Shown: positions 1 to 6,210 of the stretch, piece by piece | Position numbering within the stretch: position 1 is the first letter of the stretch | Layout: the number at the start of each line of letters is the position of its first letter | Assembly: GCA_024635465.1 (NCBI GenBank) | Contig: JAGXIS010000188.1 | Location: forward strand, 1-9,742 | Direction of reading: 5' to 3' | DNA from: Bacteroidota bacterium | GTDB lineage: Bacteria > Bacteroidota > Rhodothermia > Balneolales > Balneolaceae | Length of the DNA: 9,742 nt | The notes under the pieces: generated by a model | What the model was told of the DNA's origin: nothing | The model's input: only the letters and a program-made list of their open reading frames with translations | Database searches by the model: none | Made by a program: the position numbers and the translations under genes

Positions 1-1268
1 ATAGTGGTATCCATCACTTCAGCTACTGCACTTGCTGCAATGCCCATTAGAATCCCAATGACCAATGCAATACCGAGTATCAGTACCGGATTTGGAGACG
101 CAGCATTCTCGGGAATATTTGCAGGATCAAGAACGATAAATTGATCTACAGCACGCTGGCCAAGATCACGGGTCATTTTTGCCTGCTCAAGTTTTACTCT
201 CATTTCATTGAGTAAACCCTCGTATATACTAAAGTCTGATTGTTGTGAACTAACTCTCTGTGAAGTCACAAAATATTGCTGCATATCACCGATAAGACCC
301 TGTTTTTGTTGGGCCAGATCGCTTCTTTGAGAGTTTAATCGCTGTAAATTTGATTCAAAAGTAGAGGGAATACGATTAGCAACACCCCTTATCTGTTCTG
401 ATAAAGCCCGAAGTCTTGGGTAACTTTCTGTGTATTGTTGCTGAAGAGTATCATATTCATTTAGCAACTGCGACAATTCTTCTCCGGATTGAATTTCTGA
501 AATCGGAAGTTTATAAAGATGCATAATCGCATCTGTTTGATTTGTTTCGTTTTGATATGCAGTGATAATTGCCCGATTATCTTCCTCCCTCAATATTTGC
601 CATTCAATGGCATCCAATTGTGAATTGATACCCTGTAATCTCTCTTGTAGGTTTTCGGCACTGCTGGGCAAGTCTCTCATGCGTTGTGATGTGATTGTTA
701 CCGATTGATCTCTTTGACTGCTAACAATTCCTTCCAGTTCTTGTAATTTATCGGTGAAGAATGCAACAGTCTCTTCATGCCTTCGAGTTGCCATTCTAAC
801 TTTTGAATTAATAAAGTAGTTGGTAAGCAATTCCGCACCATCACGAGCTACAACCGGATCTGTATTGAAAAAACTGATTTCAAATGAATCGGATGCTCTG
901 GATATGGTTTCAATATTATTTTGAGTTTCCTCAATTAATTGTTGCTTATCAGCCTCTGTCCGGATATTGCTTCCCAGTTGAAGGCTGTCAATTAATACCT
1001 CCATAGCGGATCTGCTAAAGATGATTTCATTTAACGACTCCAGCTTGTCTTCTGATGCAATATTTACAGCTATTTCATAAAGAACCAGTGGATTCAGGGT
1101 TTCATCTTGCTCCACCAAAATGGTGGTGGAAGATTTATAAGTCGGCTCAATAAAATAGAGAGCCGTGATTGCAGCTAGTATAAAAAGGATAGGTGTTACT
1201 GTAAGTAATACCCATCTACGTTTTACTGCTGATTTAATATCCTGTGCAACTTCTTTTATTTCGTACAT
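1..1268 (-). CDS. Wzz/GNVR-type polysaccharide co-polymerase (chain-length determinant), 3' end cut by the window
   Basis: The reverse strand is open from the ATG at 1268 to the left edge, giving 422 codons with no stop. Membrane segment 1 is at about residues 19-39, after a basic RR pair. A Wzz-like domain with the SSTTILVEQDE stretch follows at 45-150. A long Gln/Glu-rich coiled coil spans about 165-365. The typical PAxxP-like segment (DPANIPENAASPNP) is at 381-394, membrane segment 2 at about 395-417, and then EVMDTT, as seen just before the cytoplasmic tail in GumC/ExoP-like proteins. Proteins of this family sit in the inner membrane, control polymer length and contact the Wza export channel. 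Whether a BY-kinase domain is fused at the C-terminus cannot be seen. The gene has no Shine-Dalgarno sequence. It is divergent from the export operon, and a -24/-12 element lies 57 nt upstream of the start. The family call is firm; the kinase question is open. Confidence 0.9.
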   Translation of the reverse strand, partial: MYEIKEVAQDIKSAVKRRWVLLTVTPILFILAAITALYFIEPTYKSSTTILVEQDETLNPLVLYEIAVNIASEDKLESLNEIIFSRSAMEVLIDSLQLGSNIRTEADKQQLIEETQNNIETISRASDSFEISFFNTDPVVARDGAELLTNYFINSKVRMATRRHEETVAFFTDKLQELEGIVSSQRDQSVTITSQRMRDLPSSAENLQERLQGINSQLDAIEWQILREEDNRAIITAYQNETNQTDAIMHLYKLPISEIQSGEELSQLLNEYDTLQQQYTESYPRLRALSEQIRGVANRIPSTFESNLQRLNSQRSDLAQQKQGLIGDMQQYFVTSQRVSSQQSDFSIYEGLLNEMRVKLEQAKMTRDLGQRAVDQFIVLDPANIPENAASPNPVLILGIALVIGILMGIAASAVAEVMDTT

Positions 1269-1302
1269 GGAATTGATGGTTATATAATAGTCTTAAGTTG
1301 AA

Positions 1303-1315
1303 GACGATGATCGTC
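1303..1315. repeat. Perfect 6-bp-arm palindrome in the Wzz-gene leader
   Basis: GACGAT-G-ATCGTC is a perfect inverted repeat with a one-base centre. It would occupy +2 to +14 of the transcript if the minus-strand -24/-12 element starts RNA at 1316. It could be a DNA operator or part of a leader structure. The one-base loop is too tight for a complete RNA hairpin, which favours a DNA-binding site if it is functional. Confidence 0.4.
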
Positions 1316-1324
1316 AGTCAAGTG

Positions 1325-1344
1325 TTTGCAATTGTTATGCCAAA
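1325..1344 (-). promoter_or_regulatory. Putative sigma-54 (-24/-12) promoter for the Wzz-like gene
   Basis: Read on the minus strand this is TTTGGCATAACAATTGCAAA. It matches the sigma-54 consensus TGGCAC-N5-TTGCW with one change (C to T at the end of the -24 box). The invariant GG and GC dinucleotides are exactly 10 nt apart. The predicted start site is about 1316, leaving a leader of roughly 47 nt before the ATG at 1268. This is sequence matching only; an A/T-rich region can produce such matches by chance, but the spacing and the second element facing the other way support it. Confidence 0.55.
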
Positions 1345-1364
1345 GTGAACCGGATCGGCTTGAT

Positions 1365-1390
1365 GCTGAATAAAGACCGCTTTATTTAGC
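1365..1390. promoter_or_regulatory. 26-bp inverted repeat, candidate activator binding site or hairpin
   Basis: Arms GCTGAATAAAG and CTTTATTTAGC flank the 4-nt centre ACCG. Ten of eleven pairs are Watson-Crick and the remaining one is G/T, which would be a wobble pair in plus-strand RNA. No T-run follows on either strand, so it is a poor intrinsic terminator. Its centre lies about 61 bp upstream of the predicted minus-strand start site, within reach of an enhancer-binding protein. It may be an operator for the Wzz-like gene. The binding partner is unknown. Confidence 0.5.
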
Positions 1391-1550
1391 TTTAGAGAGG
1401 GTTTTTGGAGAAATTTAATTTTATCACACCGATTGACCTAGCCGGCTTATTCCAAATCCGATTCGTATTTACTCATCCCGCAAAGATATTGTGTGCAATT
1501 AATTCACTTCTCTTGATCCATTATATACGTATCGTAGCAATTCTAACCCG

Positions 1551-1579
1551 TGATAATATCTATATGTATAATATTATCA
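1551..1579. promoter_or_regulatory. 9-bp-arm inverted repeat, candidate upstream activator site for the export operon
   Basis: Arms TGATAATAT (1551-1559) and ATATTATCA (1571-1579) are perfectly complementary around an 11-nt spacer. The centre is about 79 bp upstream of the start site predicted from the plus-strand -24/-12 element, a distance usual for sigma-54 enhancer sites. The region is very A/T-rich, so chance is a real alternative. Confidence 0.4.
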
Positions 1580-1615
1580 ATGTTTTAATAGCATATAAAA
1601 AACGAGTATAAATAG

Positions 1616-1634
1616 TTTGGCACTGTTGTTGTTT
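1616..1634 (+). promoter_or_regulatory. Putative sigma-54 (-24/-12) promoter for the export operon
   Basis: The sequence TTTGGCACTGTTGTTGTTT has a perfect TTGGCAC -24 box. The -12 box is TTGTT instead of TTGCT, so the invariant GC is GT. The GG and the -12 dinucleotide are 10 nt apart, as required. Predicted start is about A1644, giving a leader of roughly 41 nt to the ATG at 1685. The weak -12 box lowers confidence. Confidence 0.5.
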
Positions 1635-1684
1635 ATAAAAGGGAAACAGCATCACACCACCAATTTTACATTGTATTGAATATC

Positions 1685-2401
1685 ATGAGAAATATAATTC
1701 GTTTCCATTTTCCCACACTACTACTAATCTGCCTTCTGGCAAGTACACAGGCATGTACATCAACCCGAATGGCCAGTGTTGACAGGAATCAACAAGTTCA
1801 GGAACTCGCTGACCCAGAAGAAATGCTTTCTGAATCAACCTATAAAATACGCCCAGGCGATGAGATTGAAATTCTGGTCTGGGAGCAACCCAGTTTTAAC
1901 ACACTAACAACCGTATCCCGGATGGGAACGATAGCCATTCCACTGGTAGGTGAAATTTCAGTTACCGGTTTTACCCAGGATGAGCTTAAGCGTTCACTGG
2001 AGCCTAAATTAAGGGAGTATATAAAAGGAGATATCAATCTGACGGTTTTAATTCGAAACACGGATACAATGATAGTCTCGATTATCGGAATGGTTACCGA
2101 ACCTGATAACTATTCGGTTGCAGATCAAACATCCATTTTCAGATTACTTGCCACAGCGGGAGGACATACAGAGCATGCAGATTTGACAAACGTTAGACTT
2201 TACAGACAAGCCACTCCCGAAAATTATGTGGAGTTGAATTTAATAGAGTACCTGGAGAGCGGACAGATGAATTCAGCTCCCCTTATTGTTCGGCCGGGTG
2301 ATATCGTATTCGTCCCGGAAAAAGAGAATGTGGTCAGAGAAATGTCAGAATTTTTGAGAGATGTCGTGGTCCTATTCGGAATTTTTAGAGTCTTCAATTG
2401 A
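1685..2401 (+). CDS. Wza-type polysaccharide export lipoprotein (Poly_export plus one SLBB domain)
   Basis: A 238-residue protein that would form the periplasmic/outer-membrane export channel for the polymer. The N-terminus has a basic, hydrophobic signal peptide ending in a lipoprotein-like site with Cys24 (STQAC). The Poly_export domain at about 52-125 shows the hallmark YKIRPGDEIEI, the IPLVGEI segment and LTVLIRN. One SLBB-like domain spans about 130-210 (SIIGMVTEPDNY, LLATAGG, IVRPGDIVFVP). A hydrophobic C-terminal helix (about 216-237) resembles the outer-membrane-spanning helix of Wza. It is shorter than E. coli Wza, which has additional domains. I chose the ATG at 1685 over an in-frame TTG nine bases upstream because it puts the basic residues directly before the hydrophobic core. 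It is the first gene after the plus-strand promoter and is almost joined to the barrel gene (1-nt gap). Confidence 0.9.
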   Translation: MRNIIRFHFPTLLLICLLASTQACTSTRMASVDRNQQVQELADPEEMLSESTYKIRPGDEIEILVWEQPSFNTLTTVSRMGTIAIPLVGEISVTGFTQDELKRSLEPKLREYIKGDINLTVLIRNTDTMIVSIIGMVTEPDNYSVADQTSIFRLLATAGGHTEHADLTNVRLYRQATPENYVELNLIEYLESGQMNSAPLIVRPGDIVFVPEKENVVREMSEFLRDVVVLFGIFRVFN

Positions 2402-2402
2402 T

Positions 2403-3374
2403 ATGAAAAACAGACTAAAAAATACAAATCAAGCAGCTGCCATCCTTTTAATAATCATCAGTTTTGGTTTACAAACGGTTGCGCAGGCACAATTATCAAC
2501 ACCGGAAGAGAATAGAGGAGTACTGAATATCCAACAGTATGACACCAGATCTTTATCCCTGGGTAGCGCCACGGTTTCAGATCTATATGGACGGGCATCT
2601 ATAGGGATAAACCCGGCACTTTCTGGATTATATTCGAATGATATCCTATTCCAGGCCCATTCAAATCATAACTGGAATACAAATCTGATGCAATACTCCC
2701 TCATATTACCAACAATACCGATTGAGAACCATCATTTCACAGTTCGGATTGGACTTTTAAATCAAGGGTATGATCAGCTTGATTTTATTGACAATACACA
2801 ACTACCGGAGCCTGATGTTAAACTTTATCACACTGAGGTAGCCTATGCATATGCTTTTAGTGATGTGTTTAGCATGGGTGTACAACAAAGTCTAACGTAC
2901 ACTTTTAATGATGATGCCCAGTATTGGACTTACTTTGCAGATTTTGGCCTCATCTATTCACCCGCTGAAAATATCTCCTATGGATTGGTATTCCGCGGAT
3001 TGGGACATGAATCTAACTATGAAATTATAGAAACCGGTGTTACAACACTGGGCAGTCAATTAATGGAGCAGGCGCTTGAACTGGGAGCAACCTTTCGATT
3101 CCCCATTGAGGAGAGAACATTTATGTCTCTGTCTTTTGCCAATGAAAAACGCTTTGGTGAAAATGGAGTTTGGTATAAGGGCGGACTTGAACTGCTTCCA
3201 ACCTCATTTTTAGCAATCAGAGGCGGCATTTTACTGAATTTTCGACAAGACCGATTTATTCCCAGAACAGGCATTGGATTAAACTTTAAACATGGCAGCC
3301 TCAACTATATGATTGCACCACACAATATGGATGATGAATATTTCCATCAACTAGGATTAACCTTTCAGTTTTAA
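2403..3374 (+). CDS. PorV/FadL-like outer-membrane beta-barrel protein
   Basis: A 323-residue protein with a signal peptide (KNR, then a hydrophobic core at about 11-23, cleavage likely after Ala29 in VAQA-Q). The mature part starts with NIQQYDTRSLSLGSA and INPALSGL (69-75), like the conserved N-terminal plug of PorV/UPF0164 and FadL-type barrels (LGxA, NPA). After that come alternating amphipathic strands such as HFTVRIGLL, SYGLVFRGLG, FLAIRGGILL and TGIGLNF. It ends in aromatic Phe323 (LGLTFQF), the usual C-terminal outer-membrane barrel signature. An upstream in-frame ATG at 2361 would add 14 residues inside the previous gene and bury the signal peptide, so 2403 is preferred. Placed between the export lipoprotein and the rest of the operon, it may help polymer cross the outer membrane or anchor it. 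That role is inferred from position only. Confidence 0.75.
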   Translation: MKNRLKNTNQAAAILLIIISFGLQTVAQAQLSTPEENRGVLNIQQYDTRSLSLGSATVSDLYGRASIGINPALSGLYSNDILFQAHSNHNWNTNLMQYSLILPTIPIENHHFTVRIGLLNQGYDQLDFIDNTQLPEPDVKLYHTEVAYAYAFSDVFSMGVQQSLTYTFNDDAQYWTYFADFGLIYSPAENISYGLVFRGLGHESNYEIIETGVTTLGSQLMEQALELGATFRFPIEERTFMSLSFANEKRFGENGVWYKGGLELLPTSFLAIRGGILLNFRQDRFIPRTGIGLNFKHGSLNYMIAPHNMDDEYFHQLGLTFQF

Positions 3375-3377
3375 ATA

Positions 3378-4196
3378 ATGATAGCTACAGCAGCACACTA
3401 CAAACCCCGTTTAACAGAGTATATCTCCGATGACTATGGCTTAAATACCAAAAGTTTATTGATGAAGGATATTTTCACAAAAGTGAAAAGTATTGCCCTC
3501 CTCGAGAATCATATTGCCTTGATCGGAGAGATTGGAGTTGGTAAAAAAAGACTTGCCCAAATTATCCATAAATACAGCTTTCTCGAAGAGGGTCCTTTCC
3601 ATCTGTTTTACTGTATTGATATCACTGAAGCCAAATTTAAAGAAGCGTTTTGGGAACATATCCATTTTGAAAATGAGCATCTGCAGATAAAATATGAAGC
3701 GTTGGAAAAAGCCGGTGGCGGCATTCTCTACCTGGATCAATTTTCAGAGCTGTCCGGAGAGTATATGCTGAATATTGTGAATTCATACATCCGCGGATGT
3801 AACCAATTGTATAAATACAATACATCTTTGTCACCCCGGCTAATATTATCAATCAGCCAGGACGCATTTCAAGATTTAGCAAAAACAGATGTGTGGGATA
3901 AACTGCTGAAATTACTTAATCCAATCACCATTATGCTTCCTCCTCTACGTGAAAGAAAGGAGGATATACCGGCATTAATCAAAAGCTTTGTAACTGAGGC
4001 AAAATCCTCTGAAGATACATGGCAAAATCTAAGTATCACCTCTGAAGCTGTAAATGAATGTAAGACCTATTCATGGCCCGGTAATGTGAGACAGCTTAAA
4101 AATGCTATTCATCAGGGGGCTGTTCTCTCTCATGGAAAAACGATTGAAAGCCACCATCTGCCATTTTCAATGAATTGGAAATTACCATACAAATAA
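3378..4196 (+). CDS. Degenerate sigma-54-activator-type AAA+ domain protein, probably not an active ATPase
   Basis: A 272-residue protein that aligns along its length with the central domain of NtrC-like activators. Retained: Walker A (GEIGVGKK, 50-57), Walker B aspartate (GGGILYLD, 113-120), the LPPLRERKEDIP segment (187-198) and the sensor II motif WPGNVRQLKNAI (233-244). Lost: the position of the GAFTGA loop that touches sigma-54 reads HFENEH (96-101), with no gap in the alignment; the Walker B glutamate is Gln121; and the FREDLYYRLN segment with both arginine fingers reads VWDKLLKLLN (172-181). There is no receiver domain and no Fis-type helix-turn-helix. It may bind ATP but should not hydrolyse it or remodel sigma-54. 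It could be a regulatory partner of a real activator or a repurposed scaffold. The frame is intact, so it is not an ordinary pseudogene. It starts 3 nt after the barrel gene, which suggests coupled translation. Confidence 0.8.
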   Translation: MIATAAHYKPRLTEYISDDYGLNTKSLLMKDIFTKVKSIALLENHIALIGEIGVGKKRLAQIIHKYSFLEEGPFHLFYCIDITEAKFKEAFWEHIHFENEHLQIKYEALEKAGGGILYLDQFSELSGEYMLNIVNSYIRGCNQLYKYNTSLSPRLILSISQDAFQDLAKTDVWDKLLKLLNPITIMLPPLRERKEDIPALIKSFVTEAKSSEDTWQNLSITSEAVNECKTYSWPGNVRQLKNAIHQGAVLSHGKTIESHHLPFSMNWKLPYK

Positions 4197-4247
4197 TGAA
4201 TCCCTCAAGAATAACATAATAGATCCGAGCCATTAGGCCTGAAACAA
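4197..4247 (+). other. 51-nt gap inside the operon, no recognisable element
   Basis: This is the only gap longer than a few bases in the plus-strand operon. I see no terminator hairpin, no -24/-12 match and no clear Shine-Dalgarno sequence in it. The gene after it probably remains in the same transcript. Confidence 0.5.
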
Positions 4248-6206
4248 ATGACAATCCCATTTATATATTCCATATTACTGCCGCTTTTGCTATCTCTGGT
4301 GATGACACCCTGGGTTATCCGTTTTGCAAAAAAAATCGGCGCCACAGATGCCCCCGGTGAGCGAAAAGTGCACACTACGGTAATGCCGAGAATTGGCGGA
4401 CTGGTCATATTTCTCAGTGCCGGCATCTCTATGATTGCCATATTCTACTTGTTTCCAAGCGTGTTTTCCATTGTAGCTGAAAACAATACCACCGCTTCAA
4501 TACTTGCGTTCTGCTTTGTCTCCCTGTTTCTATTGGGTTTTTGGGACGATTTGAAACCACTCTCGCCGGAAGTGAAATTTGGAGTGCAGCTTCTGCTTGC
4601 CACCCTTATCTATTTTGCCGGTTTCAAAATATCAAATATCACCAATCCGCTGGGCGCCGGTATTCTGGATGTTGGTATTATTGACTATCCACTGACCATT
4701 ATCTGGATTGTAGGCATCACAAATGCGTTTAATCTGATCGACGGACTGGACGGCCTTGCATCCGGCGTTGCCGTGATAGCATCCCTTTCCATTTTTATGG
4801 TTTCAGTAATGGCTGATCAACTTTTAACGGCTGTTATTGCGCTTATTCTTGCCGGGACTCTCATTGGTTTTTTACGATACAACTTCAATCCCGCTAAAAT
4901 TTTTCTGGGAGATTCCGGTAGCTTGTTGTTAGGATTTTCACTTGCATTATTGTCCATACACAGTACAGCGAAGTTAACAACCGGTTTTGCCCTTATTTTC
5001 CCCATACTGGTGCTCGTTCTTCCTATTACAGATACACTTGTTTCCATGGCACGACGGCTTTTGGGAAGCTATTTGGAACGAAATCCTGATGGCAATGAAC
5101 GGTCAATACTTCGCCGACTCTACGGTATGTTTACCCCCGATAAATCCCATATCCATCACAGGCTTCTTTCATTCGGATTGAGTCATCGAAATACAGTTCT
5201 GGTTTTATACTTCGTTTCAATCTTTTTTGCATTCAGTGCATTTCTATTCATTCAAATTAATACAACGGCCAGGGCGGTTACCATAGCCATTATGATTGGA
5301 ATCCTGCTGTTTCTTTGCATTAAAAAATTAAAGTATTATGAGATTGCCATCTTCAATAACGGTTTGATGATGCCTTTCTACGAGAAATGGATCTTAAACC
5401 GCCAATCATATGTAAAGCTGGCTGATGTTGGTTTTATCACAGCTTCATTCTTTCTCAGCTACATATTGCTGAATAGTTTAGACCTTGTATCGTTAGATCT
5501 GCTGAATTTTGAAAGCACGATACTTTGGATCCTTCCATTGCAGCTATTGGTATTGTGGATCACCGGACTTTATCAGGAAAAAATGAATCCCATTGGAATC
5601 GGAAATTTCTTGAATATTTCAGCTTCTGTAGCCTATGCGGTTGGTTTCACAGCCGTCGTCTTCGCGATTCTGGAAGTATTACCGCTGGTACCGGCCATTC
5701 AGTTCCTCATTGTAGATTTCTACTTCCTCTTGACGTTTATTCTTGGATTTAGAATGACATACCAGGTTCTTCGTTTTTGGTACAACCGCGATAAACCATC
5801 CGGAAAAAATGTACTCATTTACGGGGCCGGTCAAGATGGAATAACGTTACTCCATTCAATCATTAACTCGGCCAATAACAATCTTAAAGTCATAGGATTC
5901 TTAGATGATAATCCTGCACTTGAAGGCAAACTGATCAATGGGTTCCCCATATTTGGCGGGCATTGGGAGCTGGCTAAAAACCATCTGGCCAATAAAGTAG
6001 ATTCCATATTTCTCTGTGATGATAACATTAAAAGTGAAAATCTCAAACGGTTGAAAACACTAGCCAGACAGAAAGGAATAACGGTAAAAAAACTACACCT
6101 GGACTTTCAGGAAATTGAAGTAAAAACTTACAAAAAATCAAGAAGAAGGAAGCCCAAAGAATCAGTCGCTTCATATCATAACTCAAACATTGTATACCCG
6201 GACTAA
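4248..6206 (+). CDS. WecA/TagO-type undecaprenyl-phosphate sugar-1-phosphate transferase fused to a FlaA1/WbaP-like membrane and Rossmann module
   Basis: A 652-residue membrane protein in two parts. Residues 1 to about 355 form a WecA/MraY-family transferase with every hallmark: DAPGERKVH (34-42), PRIGG (47-51), the aspartate pair WDD (99-101), NAFNLIDGLDGL (159-170), NPAKIFLGDSGS (214-225) and HIHHRL (301-306). This enzyme would transfer a HexNAc-1-phosphate (probably GlcNAc, by homology) from its UDP form to undecaprenyl phosphate, starting the repeat unit. Residues 385-512 hold four further membrane segments, starting VKLADVGFITASFFLSYILL, typical of the N-terminal bundle of FlaA1/PglF and WbaP proteins. 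Residues 518 to about 625 form a CoA_binding_3-type Rossmann domain (VLIYGAGQDG, GFLDDNP, PIFGG). A basic tail follows (KKSRRRKPK). Neither an epimerase/dehydratase nor a bacterial sugar-transferase domain follows, so the second half is an unattached accessory unit. Ordinary WecA proteins are about 320-370 residues. Confidence 0.88.
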   Translation: MTIPFIYSILLPLLLSLVMTPWVIRFAKKIGATDAPGERKVHTTVMPRIGGLVIFLSAGISMIAIFYLFPSVFSIVAENNTTASILAFCFVSLFLLGFWDDLKPLSPEVKFGVQLLLATLIYFAGFKISNITNPLGAGILDVGIIDYPLTIIWIVGITNAFNLIDGLDGLASGVAVIASLSIFMVSVMADQLLTAVIALILAGTLIGFLRYNFNPAKIFLGDSGSLLLGFSLALLSIHSTAKLTTGFALIFPILVLVLPITDTLVSMARRLLGSYLERNPDGNERSILRRLYGMFTPDKSHIHHRLLSFGLSHRNTVLVLYFVSIFFAFSAFLFIQINTTARAVTIAIMIGILLFLCIKKLKYYEIAIFNNGLMMPFYEKWILNRQSYVKLADVGFITASFFLSYILLNSLDLVSLDLLNFESTILWILPLQLLVLWITGLYQEKMNPIGIGNFLNISASVAYAVGFTAVVFAILEVLPLVPAIQFLIVDFYFLLTFILGFRMTYQVLRFWYNRDKPSGKNVLIYGAGQDGITLLHSIINSANNNLKVIGFLDDNPALEGKLINGFPIFGGHWELAKNHLANKVDSIFLCDDNIKSENLKRLKTLARQKGITVKKLHLDFQEIEVKTYKKSRRRKPKESVASYHNSNIVYPD

Positions 6207-6210
6207 TATC

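Larger units (their letters stand above)
1269..1684. promoter_or_regulatory. Divergent intergenic control region of the EPS cluster
   Basis: This 416-nt non-coding stretch separates the minus-strand Wzz-like gene from the plus-strand export operon. It contains a sigma-54-type element in each direction (1325-1344 minus, 1616-1634 plus). It also has a perfect inverted repeat just after the predicted minus-strand start site (1303-1315), a 26-bp inverted repeat (1365-1390), a near-palindrome with arms AAATCCGA/TCGTATTT (1454-1470, one mismatched pair, centre T1462), a GTG-AATTAATT-CAC-like near-palindrome (1493-1507, one extra C) and a 9-bp-arm inverted repeat (1551-1579). Part of the region (1405-1611) is open for 68 codons from a TTG, but the product resembles nothing and the frame covers the regulatory elements, so I read it as non-coding. 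Confidence 0.75.

Noticed and set aside
1365..1390. Intrinsic terminator reading for the 26-bp inverted repeat
   Set aside because: No T-run follows on either strand, and no gene ends there in either direction.
1405..1611. 68-codon plus-strand frame from a TTG in the divergent intergenic region
   Set aside because: It has a rare start, no Shine-Dalgarno and an unrecognisable Ile-rich product, and it overlaps the repeats that look regulatory. It fits chance in A/T-rich DNA.
1676..1684. TTG start nine bases upstream for the export lipoprotein
   Set aside because: The ATG at 1685 gives a standard lipoprotein signal; the TTG adds only MNI and has no ribosome-binding support.
2361..2402. Upstream ATG for the PorV-like barrel
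   Set aside because: It would overlap the lipoprotein gene by 41 nt and place 14 acidic/polar residues before an otherwise normal signal peptide.
3456..3740. Minus-strand open frame across the AAA+ gene (and similar antisense frames in other genes)
   Set aside because: It mirrors a gene with clear family motifs on the plus strand, shows no motifs of its own, and has no promoter or ribosome-binding signal.
4987..5181. Plus-strand out-of-frame open frames within the transferase gene (also 5525-5752)
   Set aside because: They lie wholly inside a gene with a full set of conserved motifs, and their translations are low in recognisable structure.
6190..6210. TTG start for the GH18-like lipoprotein
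   Set aside because: It overlaps the end of the transferase gene, and the ATG at 6211 directly precedes the signal peptide.
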